Notes under the pieces: generated by a model
What the model was told of the DNA's origin: nothing
The model's input: the letters and a program-made list of their open reading frames with translations, nothing else
Databases searched by the model: none
Part shown: one piece after another, positions 15,966-25,091 of the stretch
Numbering within the stretch: the stretch's first letter is position 1
Layout of the letters: each line of letters opens with the position of its first letter
NCBI RefSeq assembly: GCF_016862995.1
Contig: NZ_BOOA01000002.1
Span: 124,001-188,000, forward strand
Length of the DNA stretch: 64,000 nucleotides
DNA from: Acrocarpospora phusangensis
Lineage (GTDB): Bacteria; Actinomycetota; Actinomycetes; Streptosporangiales; Streptosporangiaceae
Direction of reading: 5' to 3'
Position numbers and translations under genes: made by a program

Positions 15966-17933
15966 CTACCGCTGAACTTCCGGCTTCTGATCGCCGGGAA
16001 CGGTCGCCGGCGCGCTCGGCTTGCGGTAGAGCCAGGTCAGGCGCGGCTCCAGGACCCACCTGAAGATCGTCCTGGTGATGGGCAGGCAGAGGATGATGGC
16101 GATCACGAACGCGCCCGCGATGATCGTCAGCGCGCCCAGCGGGCCCTCCAGCCAGGGCAGCTTGAGCCAGCCCAGGTCCTTGGCGATCAGGACCGGGATG
16201 CCGTGCAGCAGGTAGCAGTAGAGCGTGCGGGTGCCCAGGTCGGAGAACCAGGTCTCCTTGCGGGGGATCAGCGCCAGCACCGCGAAGCACATCGTCAGGA
16301 CCCCGGCCAGGAAGACCAGCCGGAAGCCCATGCCGTACCACCAGGACATGTTGAGGTCCTGGTAGCTGAAGCGGAAGTAGAAGATGCTCAGCTTCAGGCG
16401 GGAGGCGTACACGGCCAGGAAGCCGACCCAGACGGCCAGCAGGGTCGCGCTGATGACCCTGACCCAGGTGCGCTTGAGCAGGTCGAACCACTCCGGCTTG
16501 AAGATCATGCCGAGCACGAAGAACGGCATGAGGCCGAAGAACCTGTCCATGCTGAAGTCCTGCTCCAGCTGGGAGAAGCCGGAGAACAGGTAGACGCCGA
16601 CGGCCACGGTGAGCGGGTAGCGCATGCGTTTCCACACCGGCGAGGTGAGCCGCCACAGCAGCAGGGCCACCAGATACCAGTTCAGCCAGGCCGGGTCGGT
16701 GATGGTGAGGCTCCACTTCTGGCCCAGGGAGTACCTGAGCACGGCGTAGCCGAACTCCACCACCACGTACGGCACCAGGATGGTGTCGACGAGCTTGTTG
16801 ACCTTGCCACGGGAGTCCCAGAAGTTGCGGGACAGATAGCCACTGATCATGACGAACAGCGGCATGTGGAAGGAGAAGAAGAAGATGTACGCCGCCCGGT
16901 TGGCGTCGGCCCCCACCGTGTCGCGCAGCGCGTGCGAGGCCACCACGGTCGCGATCAGCAAAAACTTCACATTGTCGAGGTACGGCTCACGCTGCTTCTT
17001 GGCCACGGGCGGCGGCGCGGGCTCCTCGTCCCACTCCGGCCGGGCCGGCGTCCAGGGCGTGCCCCGGGTGGGGATCTGGGCCTGCGTGCCCTGCGCCCAC
17101 GCGGGGAGCGGGATCGGCTGCGACAGGGACCGGTCGTGGTCGCGGGAGGGGTCGAACGACTCGGGGGCGGCGGGCAGGGCCGTGCCCGGCGGGTCGTACG
17201 GGTTGCGGCGGCGCCACGGGCTCCACTCGTCCGGCGCGTTGATGGGGCCGGTCGGGTCGGGCCACTGCGGGCCCGGCTGCTGCGGGGGAGCGCTGGGGCT
17301 GCCCTGGGCGCGCGCGGGCGGGTAGGTCGTGTCGTGCGCGAAGGGGTCCTGCTGGGGCGCCCGGGGGTCGGGCTGGGGGCCGCGCGGGTCCTGCCCGGGG
17401 AATCCGGGCCTGGGGGCCTGCGACAGGCCCTGGGACGCCTGCGGGCCCAGAGGGTCGCGGGGATCGCGGGAGTCGTGCGGGTCCCGGAGGGTGTAGGGAT
17501 CGACCGGAGGCGCCTGCCGGAAGCCCCCGGTCGTGCTCCCGCCCCCTAAGCCACCCGAACCTCCCGGCCCGCCCGAACCTCCCGGCCCGCCCGGCCGGGG
17601 GGTCGCACCGGTGCCGGCCGGGCCTCCGCCGCCGAAGTAGTCGAAGGACGGCGCGCCGCCGTCGGCCTGCTGGTCGCGTCCCTGGCGGTTGCGCGGCCGG
17701 CGCACCGGCAGCGGGTCGCCGGGGCCCTGCATGGGCGGCGGCAGCTGCCGCCCGGGCTCGGCGGGCCCGGGACCCCCGGCGGGGTCGGCCATGTCGTCGG
17801 TGATCCTGCTGATTACACCGGTCGGCTCGTCCTCGACGATCCGCCCCATCACGCCCGTTGGCGCGTCTTCGACGTCGGGGTCGACGCCAGGGCGCGAAGG
17901 CGGAACGGAGGGACGGTGTCGGAGCTCACTCAC
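15966..17933 (-). CDS. Membrane acyltransferase (acyltransferase-3 family) with long disordered N-terminus
   Basis: About 655 residues. The C-terminal ~340 form a ten-helix membrane acyltransferase of the OafA/NolL kind: QREPYLDNVKFLLIATVVAS, HMPLFVMISGYLSR with the typical His near helix 1, and YCYLLHGIPVLI. These enzymes O-acylate exported polysaccharides. The preceding ~300 residues are low-complexity Pro/Gly/Gln/Asp with no fold (for example GGSGGPGGSGGLGGGS). The start is uncertain: the GTG at 17933 (VSELRHRP) is chosen, and a TTG at 18071 would add 46 residues. It probably decorates the glycopolymer made by neighbours. Confidence 0.82.
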   Translation of the reverse strand: MSELRHRPSVPPSRPGVDPDVEDAPTGVMGRIVEDEPTGVISRITDDMADPAGGPGPAEPGRQLPPPMQGPGDPLPVRRPRNRQGRDQQADGGAPSFDYFGGGGPAGTGATPRPGGPGGSGGPGGSGGLGGGSTTGGFRQAPPVDPYTLRDPHDSRDPRDPLGPQASQGLSQAPRPGFPGQDPRGPQPDPRAPQQDPFAHDTTYPPARAQGSPSAPPQQPGPQWPDPTGPINAPDEWSPWRRRNPYDPPGTALPAAPESFDPSRDHDRSLSQPIPLPAWAQGTQAQIPTRGTPWTPARPEWDEEPAPPPVAKKQREPYLDNVKFLLIATVVASHALRDTVGADANRAAYIFFFSFHMPLFVMISGYLSRNFWDSRGKVNKLVDTILVPYVVVEFGYAVLRYSLGQKWSLTITDPAWLNWYLVALLLWRLTSPVWKRMRYPLTVAVGVYLFSGFSQLEQDFSMDRFFGLMPFFVLGMIFKPEWFDLLKRTWVRVISATLLAVWVGFLAVYASRLKLSIFYFRFSYQDLNMSWWYGMGFRLVFLAGVLTMCFAVLALIPRKETWFSDLGTRTLYCYLLHGIPVLIAKDLGWLKLPWLEGPLGALTIIAGAFVIAIILCLPITRTIFRWVLEPRLTWLYRKPSAPATVPGDQKPEVQR

Positions 17934-18137
17934 GGGGAAACGCTCAGCTATCTGTCGGAGACCGGGGGGCCGGCCGTGAGCCGGAGGGGAATCCGAGTCA
18001 CGCCCTAGTCGGACATTAGCGAAGGCGCCCCAGAGGATCAGGCGAACCTGGGAAGCGGGACGCGTCCACAAGACCTTTTACTTTACCGTCCTCGACCCTC
18101 GAATGTCCCCTGGGGTCGCGAACGTGATCAATGCGAC

Positions 18138-18176
18138 ATCCGGCCGGAGTGGGATTTCGGTCCACCCCGGCCGGAT
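18138..18176 (-). terminator. Strong hairpin just after the LCP stop codon
   Basis: A 10-bp perfect stem (18138-18147 with 18167-18176), one mismatch, then 4 more pairs around a 9-nt loop, beginning 1 nt past the TGA of the LCP gene. There is no U tract, as is common for actinobacterial terminators. It would separate the LCP transcript from the acyltransferase unit. Confidence 0.65.
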
Positions 18177-18177
18177 T

Positions 18178-20298
18178 TCAGGTCTGGCAGATATCGGTCT
18201 GGGAGTCGACCGTGGACGCGTCCTCGGTCGCCGCTAGCGGGATCTTGACACCCTTGAAGTCCGCCCCGATCACCAGCTGGATGACGGGCCCGACGGCCTT
18301 CTTGTCCGCGTCCGGGGGCGGCGTGACCGGCGTGTACTTGTTCGGGGCCGACGGCGTGATGGGCTTGGTGTCGGGCTTCACCTCGTTCAGCAGCGAGGCG
18401 GCGAGGAGCTTCGAACCCTCCCAGCCCGAACCCTTGTAGCTGATCGTCGTGGTCGGCCGGTCCACGCCGTCCGCGCCGATGCCGTTGCCCAGCGTGGTGA
18501 CCTTGAAGCCCTGCGCGGACAGCTGGTCGGCGACCTCCTTGGCCTTGCCGGCGGTGTCGGTGCCGTTGATGACCTGCACCCGCACCTGGGCGGCCTCGGT
18601 GGGCTTGGGGCTGTTGTCCACCGGCGCGGACGGGTTCGCGCTCGCGCTCGCGGACGGCGCCGGAGCGACCTCGGTGTCGTGCACGATCGAGGAGAACAGG
18701 TTGTTGGCGGCCGGCTGCTTGAACTGCACCCGGTTCTTGTCGCCGGAGAACGGCTCCCACGGCACGGTGGTCGCCTTGAAGCCCTTCGCGGTCAGCTTGC
18801 CGGCGCTGCGCGCGATCTCGATCAGCCGCTCGGTGTTGAGGCGGTTGTCCATCTGCACCGACTTGCTGGCCGCCTCCACGAAGCCGAGCAGCCGGCCCGG
18901 GTCGGTGAGCATGGCGCTGCTGGTGGCCTTCTTCACCACCTGCGAAATGAAGATCTGCTGGCGCCTGATCCGGCCGATGTCGCTGCCGTCGCCGAGCTGG
19001 TAGCGGGCCCGCACGTACGCCAGGGCGGCCTCGCCCTTCACGACCTGCTCGCCCGCCTTGAGGTTGAGCTTGGCCTTCGGGTCCACCACGGCCTGCGGCA
19101 CGCAGATCTGGATGCCGTCCAGCGCGTCCACGATGTTCTTGAAGCCGGTGAAGTCGACCTTGATGTAGTGGTCCACCGGGATGTTGGTCAGGGTCTCGAT
19201 GGTGCGCCGGGTGCAGAGCATGCCGCCGTTGTTGAACGCCTCGTTGATCTGCGCGAAGTGGCTGGGCCTGATCTGGCCGTCGGCGTTCTTGCACTCCGGG
19301 ATCTGCACCATCGCGTCACGCGGGAAGCTGATCAGGCGGGCGCCGTCCCGGTTGGGCGTGATGTGCAGGAGCATGATCGTGTCGGTGCGCTCGGTCTTGT
19401 CCTCGCGGGAGGCCTTCTGGCCGTACTTGCTGTTGTCGCCGGCGCGGGTGTCGGAGCCGACCAGGAGCACGTTGATCGCGCCGGTCTGGTTCTCCGGGCG
19501 GTTCTTGTCCAGCTCGTCGGTGGACTCACCGAAGTCGATGTTGGAGCGGGTGCGGCTGTAGATCGTGTACGCCGTGAGGGTGCCGAGGACGAGCAGCGAG
19601 GTGAGGACCACGCTGGTCCAGCCGAGCAGGCCCAGGCCCTTGCCGCCGCCTCCCTTGTCGCCCTTGCCCTTCTTGGCGGGAGGCTTCTGCGGGGGTGCCG
19701 GGGGAGCGCCGACGGGCGTGGCCACGGACGTGGCCACGGACGCGGCGGCCGACTCGGGCAGCGGGTCGTAGCCGTCGTCCTCTTTCTTCCGCCGGCCCCA
19801 GCGCAGCCGCCGCGGCTCGTCGTCATCGTCGAAGCGGTCGCCCACGCCCCAGCGGTGCTCGTCGAAGTCCGGGTCGCCGCCCTCCGCCCGCCGTCCGCGC
19901 GGGCCCTGCTCCTCGAACGGGGCCGGCTGGTACTCCTCGTAGGCGTCCTGCCCGTACGGCTGCTGCTGCGGATACCCGCCCGGCGGGAACCCCTGCTGCT
20001 GGTACGGATCGGGCTGGTAGGGGTCGGGCTGCCACCCCTGGGGACCGGGCGGGCCCTGGTACTGCTGGCCGTACTGCTGCTGCTGCTGCTCGAACTGCTG
20101 CGGATCGTACTGCTGCTGGTCGTACTGGGGTTCCGGCTGTTGCCGGCGGCGGCGGGTGGGGTGGCCGTAGGTGACGGGCTCGCTGTGGGTGCCGTAGACG
20201 GGCTGGTCGCCGGGGCCGTACGCGTGCGGGCCGGTTTCTGACTGCCCCCAGACCGGCTGGTCCTGGTCGTGCGAGGGGCGGTGCCGGTGGTCGCTCAT
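18178..20298 (-). CDS. LCP-family protein with Gln/Tyr/Pro-rich cytoplasmic N-terminus
   Basis: 706 residues. About 215 residues of disordered Gln/Tyr/Pro-rich sequence and a basic stretch precede a membrane helix (WTSVVLTSLLVLGTLTAYTI). The LCP domain has NVLLVGSDTRAGD, RTDTIMLLHI, LISFPRDAMVQIPE and YVRARYQLGDGSDIGRIRRQ, and the C-terminal LytR_C domain (VRVQVINGTDTAGKAKEVAD). It should transfer lipid-linked polymer to peptidoglycan. GAGGAG lies 5 nt before the ATG, so the long N-terminus is genuinely translated; it may mediate protein-protein contacts or regulation. A -10-like TACCCT lies at 20388 to 20383 on the minus strand, giving a leader of about 78 nt. Confidence 0.9.
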   Translation of the reverse strand: MSDHRHRPSHDQDQPVWGQSETGPHAYGPGDQPVYGTHSEPVTYGHPTRRRRQQPEPQYDQQQYDPQQFEQQQQQYGQQYQGPPGPQGWQPDPYQPDPYQQQGFPPGGYPQQQPYGQDAYEEYQPAPFEEQGPRGRRAEGGDPDFDEHRWGVGDRFDDDDEPRRLRWGRRKKEDDGYDPLPESAAASVATSVATPVGAPPAPPQKPPAKKGKGDKGGGGKGLGLLGWTSVVLTSLLVLGTLTAYTIYSRTRSNIDFGESTDELDKNRPENQTGAINVLLVGSDTRAGDNSKYGQKASREDKTERTDTIMLLHITPNRDGARLISFPRDAMVQIPECKNADGQIRPSHFAQINEAFNNGGMLCTRRTIETLTNIPVDHYIKVDFTGFKNIVDALDGIQICVPQAVVDPKAKLNLKAGEQVVKGEAALAYVRARYQLGDGSDIGRIRRQQIFISQVVKKATSSAMLTDPGRLLGFVEAASKSVQMDNRLNTERLIEIARSAGKLTAKGFKATTVPWEPFSGDKNRVQFKQPAANNLFSSIVHDTEVAPAPSASASANPSAPVDNSPKPTEAAQVRVQVINGTDTAGKAKEVADQLSAQGFKVTTLGNGIGADGVDRPTTTISYKGSGWEGSKLLAASLLNEVKPDTKPITPSAPNKYTPVTPPPDADKKAVGPVIQLVIGADFKGVKIPLAATEDASTVDSQTDICQT

Positions 20299-20438
20299 AC
20301 CGTCTCCTCGCCTGAGGTCGCTTCGAGGGCACGGGCGAGGAGTCGGCTCGGGTTACAGGTTCGCTCGCTCATTGCGCTCTTGAGGGTAGGTCACCGGCCG
20401 GTTCGCGGCGCGGCGATCTCGGGTTTTCGCGGGGGTCC

Positions 20439-20459
20439 CACCCGACGGTCGCCCGGGTG
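20439..20459 (-). terminator. Weak hairpin between LCP and GT-C genes
   Basis: CACCCG (20439-20444) pairs with CGGGTG (20454-20459) around a 9-nt loop, 60 nt past the stop of the minus-strand GT-C gene. It has only 6 bp and no T run, so it is a tentative terminator or structured leader. The rest of the 220-nt gap shows the LCP -10 (TACCCT, 20388-20383) and nothing else clear. Confidence 0.3.
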
Positions 20460-20518
20460 ATCTAGAGGCACAGCATACTCAAACAGGGACATTTCACGGT
20501 ATGCGAATGGGGTCCGCT

Positions 20519-21943
20519 TTACGTGTTATTCACGAAACTCCCAGGTAGATCGGCTGCGACGGGCGTCTCGGGCCTTGGAGCGAGGGACCTGGCGGCGGCC
20601 ATGCAGGCGAGCGGAAGCGCGGGCAGGACGTAGCGGTAGTCGAAGACAGCGGTCGCCACGGGGACGACGAGCAGGGCCACGGAGAGGGTCCACGGAAGGC
20701 CCCAGCGGGCGTCCCGAGGGGGGTCCGGACGCGGTCGCCGGAGCCGGGTGGCCGCCGCGACGGGAGGGATCAGGAGGATCACCAGGACGAGGGGTCCCGG
20801 CAGGGCGGCAACGTCCTGGTAGGCGCGGATCCAGCCCGCGTACGGCTCCTCGATCCGGGTGGCGATGGGCCCCTGCTCGTACTGTTCGGCGTATTCGGCG
20901 CCCACGGTCGCCACGTACCGGACCGGTGGGGGCGGGGTGGTGGCCGGGAACTCGTAGGAGTCGTAGACCTCTTTGTCTGGGTAGATCGGGCGGCCGGGGG
21001 TGAAGGTCCTGGCCAGTTCGGTGAGCAGCGAGGTCGCGTACTCGATCGGCTGGCTGCGGACGGCGAGCAGCGCGAACCGCTGGGCGAGTTCGTCGGTCTC
21101 CCGCGTGAACGTGATCCCGGGCAGCTTGACCAGCGGCGACGCCGGATCCCAGGCGTAGAACTGCGGGGGCGGGCGTTCGCCGGGGGGCCTCGGGTCGCAG
21201 AGCACGGCGACGTCCGGTGGCGGCCGCATCACGGCGCAGTCGGCGAAGGTCATCGTCCGGACGTACAGGAAGACGCCGTTGGAGCCGACCAGGCCGGGGC
21301 GGTGGTAGGTGGCCTGGAACCAGCCCGCGTACGCGGCGACGGGCAGCAGGGCCCCGGCGAGCATGATCGCGGCCGCGCGGAGGCCGCCGTACCGGACGAG
21401 GAAGAACGCCACGACGGCGATCAGCGGGAGCCCGATCGTGCGGGTGAGGGTCGCCGCCGCCAGCAGGAGGCCGATGGCCAGCGCCCGCCGCCACCCGAGC
21501 GGGCCGAGACCCAGCCAGACGGCCAGGGCGATCAGGAACATGAACAGCGTGTCCGAGACCAGCAGATGCTCCAGCTCGACCTGGTACGCGTCGAGCAGCA
21601 CCGGCGCCGCCGCCAGCGCGCCGATCCACGGCTTCCACCGGCGTGCCACCAGGTAGACCAGCACCCCGGTGGCGAGGCCGAGCACGTGCTGCACGAACGC
21701 CACGGCCGCGAAGCTGTGGAACGGTTCCAGCAGCCGCAGGAACATGGAGTATCCGGCCGGGCGCACCAGGTCCGGCCGCGGGCGCATGGCCGTCACGACA
21801 TAGGTATACGAATCCGGGAACCAGAGCGCGGGCCGGTATCCCAGCATCGCCGTCAGCCGCAGCAGTCCGCCGACCACGGCGAGCCCGGCGAACCACCCAT
21901 GCCGCCTCAGCCATGGCGAAACCGCCCGGACTGCCACGTTCAC
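20519..21943 (-). CDS. Polytopic GT-C-type glycosyltransferase-like membrane protein
   Basis: About 474 residues with roughly ten membrane helices. The first extracytoplasmic loop has PALWFPDSYTYVVTAMRPR, resembling the acidic catalytic motif of lipid-phosphate-sugar-dependent GT-C enzymes, and a large loop (about 250-400) lies between helices. The C-terminus is FDYRYVLPALPLACMAAARS. GT-C proteins transfer sugars from polyprenyl-phosphate donors outside the membrane. The start is GTG 21943 (or 21937) after GGGAGGGGC. It is divergent from another GT-C-like gene at 22062, leaving 118 nt between them. The acceptor is unknown. Confidence 0.78.
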   Translation of the reverse strand: MNVAVRAVSPWLRRHGWFAGLAVVGGLLRLTAMLGYRPALWFPDSYTYVVTAMRPRPDLVRPAGYSMFLRLLEPFHSFAAVAFVQHVLGLATGVLVYLVARRWKPWIGALAAAPVLLDAYQVELEHLLVSDTLFMFLIALAVWLGLGPLGWRRALAIGLLLAAATLTRTIGLPLIAVVAFFLVRYGGLRAAAIMLAGALLPVAAYAGWFQATYHRPGLVGSNGVFLYVRTMTFADCAVMRPPPDVAVLCDPRPPGERPPPQFYAWDPASPLVKLPGITFTRETDELAQRFALLAVRSQPIEYATSLLTELARTFTPGRPIYPDKEVYDSYEFPATTPPPPVRYVATVGAEYAEQYEQGPIATRIEEPYAGWIRAYQDVAALPGPLVLVILLIPPVAAATRLRRPRPDPPRDARWGLPWTLSVALLVVPVATAVFDYRYVLPALPLACMAAARSLAPRPETPVAADLPGSFVNNT

Positions 21944-22061
21944 GCCCCTCCCTGGATTCGCCCGCTCACGGTACCGGTCCTGAGCTCCCAGGACTCCCGT
22001 TACGCTCTCGCCTATTCGGAAGCTCAAGATTGATCGTTCGCGGTGGCCGTCGACGGGCAGG

Positions 22062-24125
22062 GTGCTCGCCGTCGGGTCGGCCGCGCCCGTGCTCGCGCTG
22101 GTGGGCTGGCTGCTCGCGGGACTGCCGCTCGCCCTGGCGGGCTGGTTCTCGCCCTGGGCGATGTGGCCCGCCGGAGTCGCGCTCGCGGCGGCCACCGTCT
22201 GGTACGGCCTGCGCCGCCTCCCCGAGACCGTGCCCGCCACGGCGCTCCAGACCGGCGCGGTCCTCGCCGTCACCGCGGCCTCCGGCGTCCTCAACGCGAT
22301 CCTCCACACCGAGCAGCTGATCGTCCGGCGCGACCCGGCGAGCTACGCGCAGTACACGATCTGGCTGGCCGGGCACGGCCGGGTGCCGATCCCGGCGGAC
22401 GCCGCCGCGTTCGGCGGGCCCGATCCGGCGCTGCGCTTCGACAGCATGGGCTTCTACCTGCAGGACGGCGTGATCGTGCCGCAGTTCATGCCGGGCACCC
22501 CGATCCTGAACGCCGCCGCGCAGTGGCTCGGCGGGGTGGGCGGGCTGCTGCTGGCCCCGCCCGTGCTGGGAGCGCTGGCGGTGCTGGTCTTCGCGGGGAC
22601 GGTCGCCCGCCTGGCGGGGGCCCGCTGGGCACCGCTGGCCGCGCTCACGTTCGCGGTGTGCCTGCCGATCCTCTACACCTCCCGGTCGATCTTCAGCGAG
22701 ATCCCGTCGCTGATCCTGCTGTTCGGCGGGATGACCCTGATGCTGGACGCCCGGTTCCGGGTGCGGAGCGGGCTCACCGGGGTGGGCTATCTGCCCGCCG
22801 ACCGGGACGAGCAGCCGGCCGGGGCGATGCGGAGCGCGCTGCTGGCGGGGCTGGCGTTCGGGCTGGCGCTGCTGGTCCGCATCGACGGCCTCCGCGACGT
22901 GCTGCCGGTGCTGGCGTACGGGGGGGTGCTGATCGCGCTGGATCGGGTGTCCCGGGGTGAGGGTAAGCGCATATTTCCGGATGGGCGGCTGGGGGTGCCG
23001 CTGCTGGTCGGGCTCGGGGTCGGCAGCGCGTGCGGGTTCGTGGCGGGATATTTCCTCGCACGGCCTTATCTGGAGTATCTGTCCGGTTCACTGGTGCCGC
23101 TGGTGGCCGTCTGCGCGGTCGTCCTGGTGCTGACCGCGGTGGGAGCCGCGTTCGCCCCCAGAATCACGTGGCGATCGGTCAGATGGCTGCCGGAGATCGC
23201 CGCCGGGCTCGTCGGGCTGATCCTGGTCGCGTTCGCGGTCCGCCCCTGGCTGGAGACCGTGCGGCGCACCCCCACCACCCCCGAGGACGAGCTGACCGCC
23301 AGGTTCATCGAGGCCACCCAGCTCGCCAACGGCCTCCCGATCGACCGCGAACGGCTGTACTACGAGGACTCCCTGTACTGGGTGGTCTGGTACGTCGGGG
23401 TGCCGGTGGTCGTGCTGGCCACGCTGGCGGCGGCCGTACTCGTGCGGCGGATGGCGCGCGGGCGCGGATTCGTCTGGCTGCTGCCGCTGGCGATCATCGG
23501 CTGGACCACGGTGACCACCCTCTACCGGCCGGCCATCACCCCCGACCACCCGTTCGCCGCCCGCCGCCTGGTCCCGATCGTGCTCCCCGGCCTGATCCTG
23601 CTGGCCGTCTGGGGCCTGCGCCGCCTCCGCGACCGCGCCCGGAAGTCCGGGTACGGCTCCCGCCTCCTGCTCGCCGCCGGCGCGCTCCTGATCGTGGTCC
23701 CCGCCGCCGTCACCTCCATCGGCACCGCCTTCACCCCGATCGAACGCGGCGAGGCCGCCGCCGTGGCCGGCCTGTGCGCGGCGATCCCCCCGGACGCCCC
23801 CGTCCTGATCGTGGAACGGGTGACCGGCGACCGTTACACCCAGCTGATCCGGGGCCAGTGCGGCCACCCGGCGGCCCGGGTGGCCCTGCCGGGCGCGGCC
23901 GACGTCGCCGCCGAGGCCGACGTGCGCCGGCTGGTCGCCGCCACCCGGGCCACCGGCCGCGTGCCCGTCCTGCTGGCGGCCGAATCCGACCAGCTCGCCC
24001 GATACGGTCACCCTGTGCAGGCGCTCGGCCTCGTCACCCGGCAGGACGAACGCTCGCTGACCCACCCCCCGGACGGCACCTGGACACTCACCACGAACGT
24101 GTGGCTGGCAGTCCCGGATAATTGA
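22062..24125 (+). CDS. Polytopic GT-C-like membrane protein
   Basis: 687 residues with about 12 hydrophobic segments. After the first two helices comes HTEQLIVRRDPASYAQYTIW, an Asp-containing loop typical of GT-C enzymes. More helices follow, then TLYRPAITPDHPFAARRLVP and a C-terminal soluble domain (about 570-687) with two Cys (LCAAIP, GQCGHPA). No family is named with certainty. It belongs to the PMT/ArnT-like superfamily by architecture. It is followed 42 nt later by a DPM-synthase-like GT2, the enzyme that would supply a polyprenyl-phosphate sugar donor. Confidence 0.72.
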   Translation: MLAVGSAAPVLALVGWLLAGLPLALAGWFSPWAMWPAGVALAAATVWYGLRRLPETVPATALQTGAVLAVTAASGVLNAILHTEQLIVRRDPASYAQYTIWLAGHGRVPIPADAAAFGGPDPALRFDSMGFYLQDGVIVPQFMPGTPILNAAAQWLGGVGGLLLAPPVLGALAVLVFAGTVARLAGARWAPLAALTFAVCLPILYTSRSIFSEIPSLILLFGGMTLMLDARFRVRSGLTGVGYLPADRDEQPAGAMRSALLAGLAFGLALLVRIDGLRDVLPVLAYGGVLIALDRVSRGEGKRIFPDGRLGVPLLVGLGVGSACGFVAGYFLARPYLEYLSGSLVPLVAVCAVVLVLTAVGAAFAPRITWRSVRWLPEIAAGLVGLILVAFAVRPWLETVRRTPTTPEDELTARFIEATQLANGLPIDRERLYYEDSLYWVVWYVGVPVVVLATLAAAVLVRRMARGRGFVWLLPLAIIGWTTVTTLYRPAITPDHPFAARRLVPIVLPGLILLAVWGLRRLRDRARKSGYGSRLLLAAGALLIVVPAAVTSIGTAFTPIERGEAAAVAGLCAAIPPDAPVLIVERVTGDRYTQLIRGQCGHPAARVALPGAADVAAEADVRRLVAATRATGRVPVLLAAESDQLARYGHPVQALGLVTRQDERSLTHPPDGTWTLTTNVWLAVPDN

Positions 24126-24153
24126 TGTGGGATCGCCGGGCGGCCGGGCAGAG

Positions 24154-24168
24154 TACCCTCGTCCGTCG
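24154..24168 (+). promoter_or_regulatory. -10 element for leaderless GT2 transcript
   Basis: TACCCT at 24154-24159 is followed after 8 nt by the GTG start at 24168. No Shine-Dalgarno sequence precedes this GTG, so the arrangement suggests a leaderless mRNA. Confidence 0.45.
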
Positions 24169-25091
24169 TGAGCATGCCCATGGAGACTGGAAGCGACGTG
24201 GAAGCCAACCCCTACGTGACGATCGTGCTGCCGTGCTACAACGAGCAGGATCACGTCATCGACGAGGTCGAGCGCATCTGCGCGGCCATGGACGCCAGTG
24301 GGTACAGCTACGAGCTGCTCGCCGTGGACGACTGCTCGGCGGACGAGACGCTGCTGCGCCTGCGCGAGGCCGCGCCGCGCTTCCCGAACATGCGGGTCAA
24401 GGCGTTCCACCGCAACGGCGGCTCCGGCACGGTGCGGCGGATCGGCTCGCAGGAGGCGCGCGGCGAGATCGTCGTGTGGACCGACGCGGACATGACCTAC
24501 CCGAACGAGCGTATTCCCGAACTGGTCCAGATCCTGGAGAAGGACCCGACGGTGGACCAGGTCGTCGGGGCGCGGACCAGCGAGGAGGGCTCGCACAAGC
24601 TGCTGCGGGTGCCCGCCAAGTGGGTCATCAGGAAGGTGGCCGAGCGGCTGGCCGGGCAGCGGATCCCGGACCTCAACTCGGGGCTGCGGGCGTTCCGGAA
24701 GTCGGTGGCCAGGCCGTACCTGCGGTTGCTGCCGCCGGGGTTCTCGTGCGTGACCACGATCACGCTGGCGTTCCTGTCCAACCAGCACGACGTCTACTAC
24801 CTGCCGATCGACTACGCCAAGCGGGCCGGGAAGTCCAAGTTCAGCTTCTTCTCCGACGCGTACCGCTACATCCTGCAGGTGTTGCGGATGATCATGTACT
24901 TCAACCCGCTCAAGGTGCTCATGCCGCCCGCGCTCTGGCTGGTCGGGATCGGCGTCGTCAAGGGTGTGTACGACGTGGTCCGCTACGGCTTCTACCTGAC
25001 CAGCAACACCATCGTGATCTTCCTGTCCGGGATGCTCATCGGGTCCGTGGCGCTGCTGGCCGACCTCATCGTGAGGTCCAGGGGCGAATGA
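24168..25091 (+). CDS. Polyprenyl-phosphate glycosyltransferase (DPM1/GtrB-like GT2)
   Basis: 307 residues. The GT2 domain (VTIVLPCYNEQDHVIDEVER; LLAVDDCSADET; VVWTDADMTYPNERIP with the DxD-type motif; IPDLNSGLRAFRKS) is followed by two C-terminal membrane helices (ALWLVGIGVVKGVYDVV, IVIFLSGMLIGSVALLADLI). The family moves mannose, glucose or similar from NDP to polyprenyl phosphate in the inner leaflet, for use by GT-C enzymes. Two such enzymes flank it. GTG 24168 is chosen from the -10 spacing; ATG 24174 and 24180 are alternatives. It overlaps the GT4 gene by 4 nt (ATGA). Confidence 0.86.
   Translation: MSMPMETGSDVEANPYVTIVLPCYNEQDHVIDEVERICAAMDASGYSYELLAVDDCSADETLLRLREAAPRFPNMRVKAFHRNGGSGTVRRIGSQEARGEIVVWTDADMTYPNERIPELVQILEKDPTVDQVVGARTSEEGSHKLLRVPAKWVIRKVAERLAGQRIPDLNSGLRAFRKSVARPYLRLLPPGFSCVTTITLAFLSNQHDVYYLPIDYAKRAGKSKFSFFSDAYRYILQVLRMIMYFNPLKVLMPPALWLVGIGVVKGVYDVVRYGFYLTSNTIVIFLSGMLIGSVALLADLIVRSRGE

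Noticed and set aside
14772-17549. Plus-strand open frame of about 925 codons opposite GT4 and acyltransferase genes
   Set aside because: Antisense to genes with clear family motifs; the composition is Gly/Arg/Val/Asp-rich without a fold.
18148-18166. Hairpin near the LCP stop as a CRISPR or attachment site
   Set aside because: A single inverted repeat beside a stop codon with no repeats or integrase gene nearby; a terminator explains it.
20069-20110. CTG/CAG triplet run as a repeat element
   Set aside because: It is simply the polyglutamine coding stretch of the LCP N-terminus (minus strand), with interruptions.
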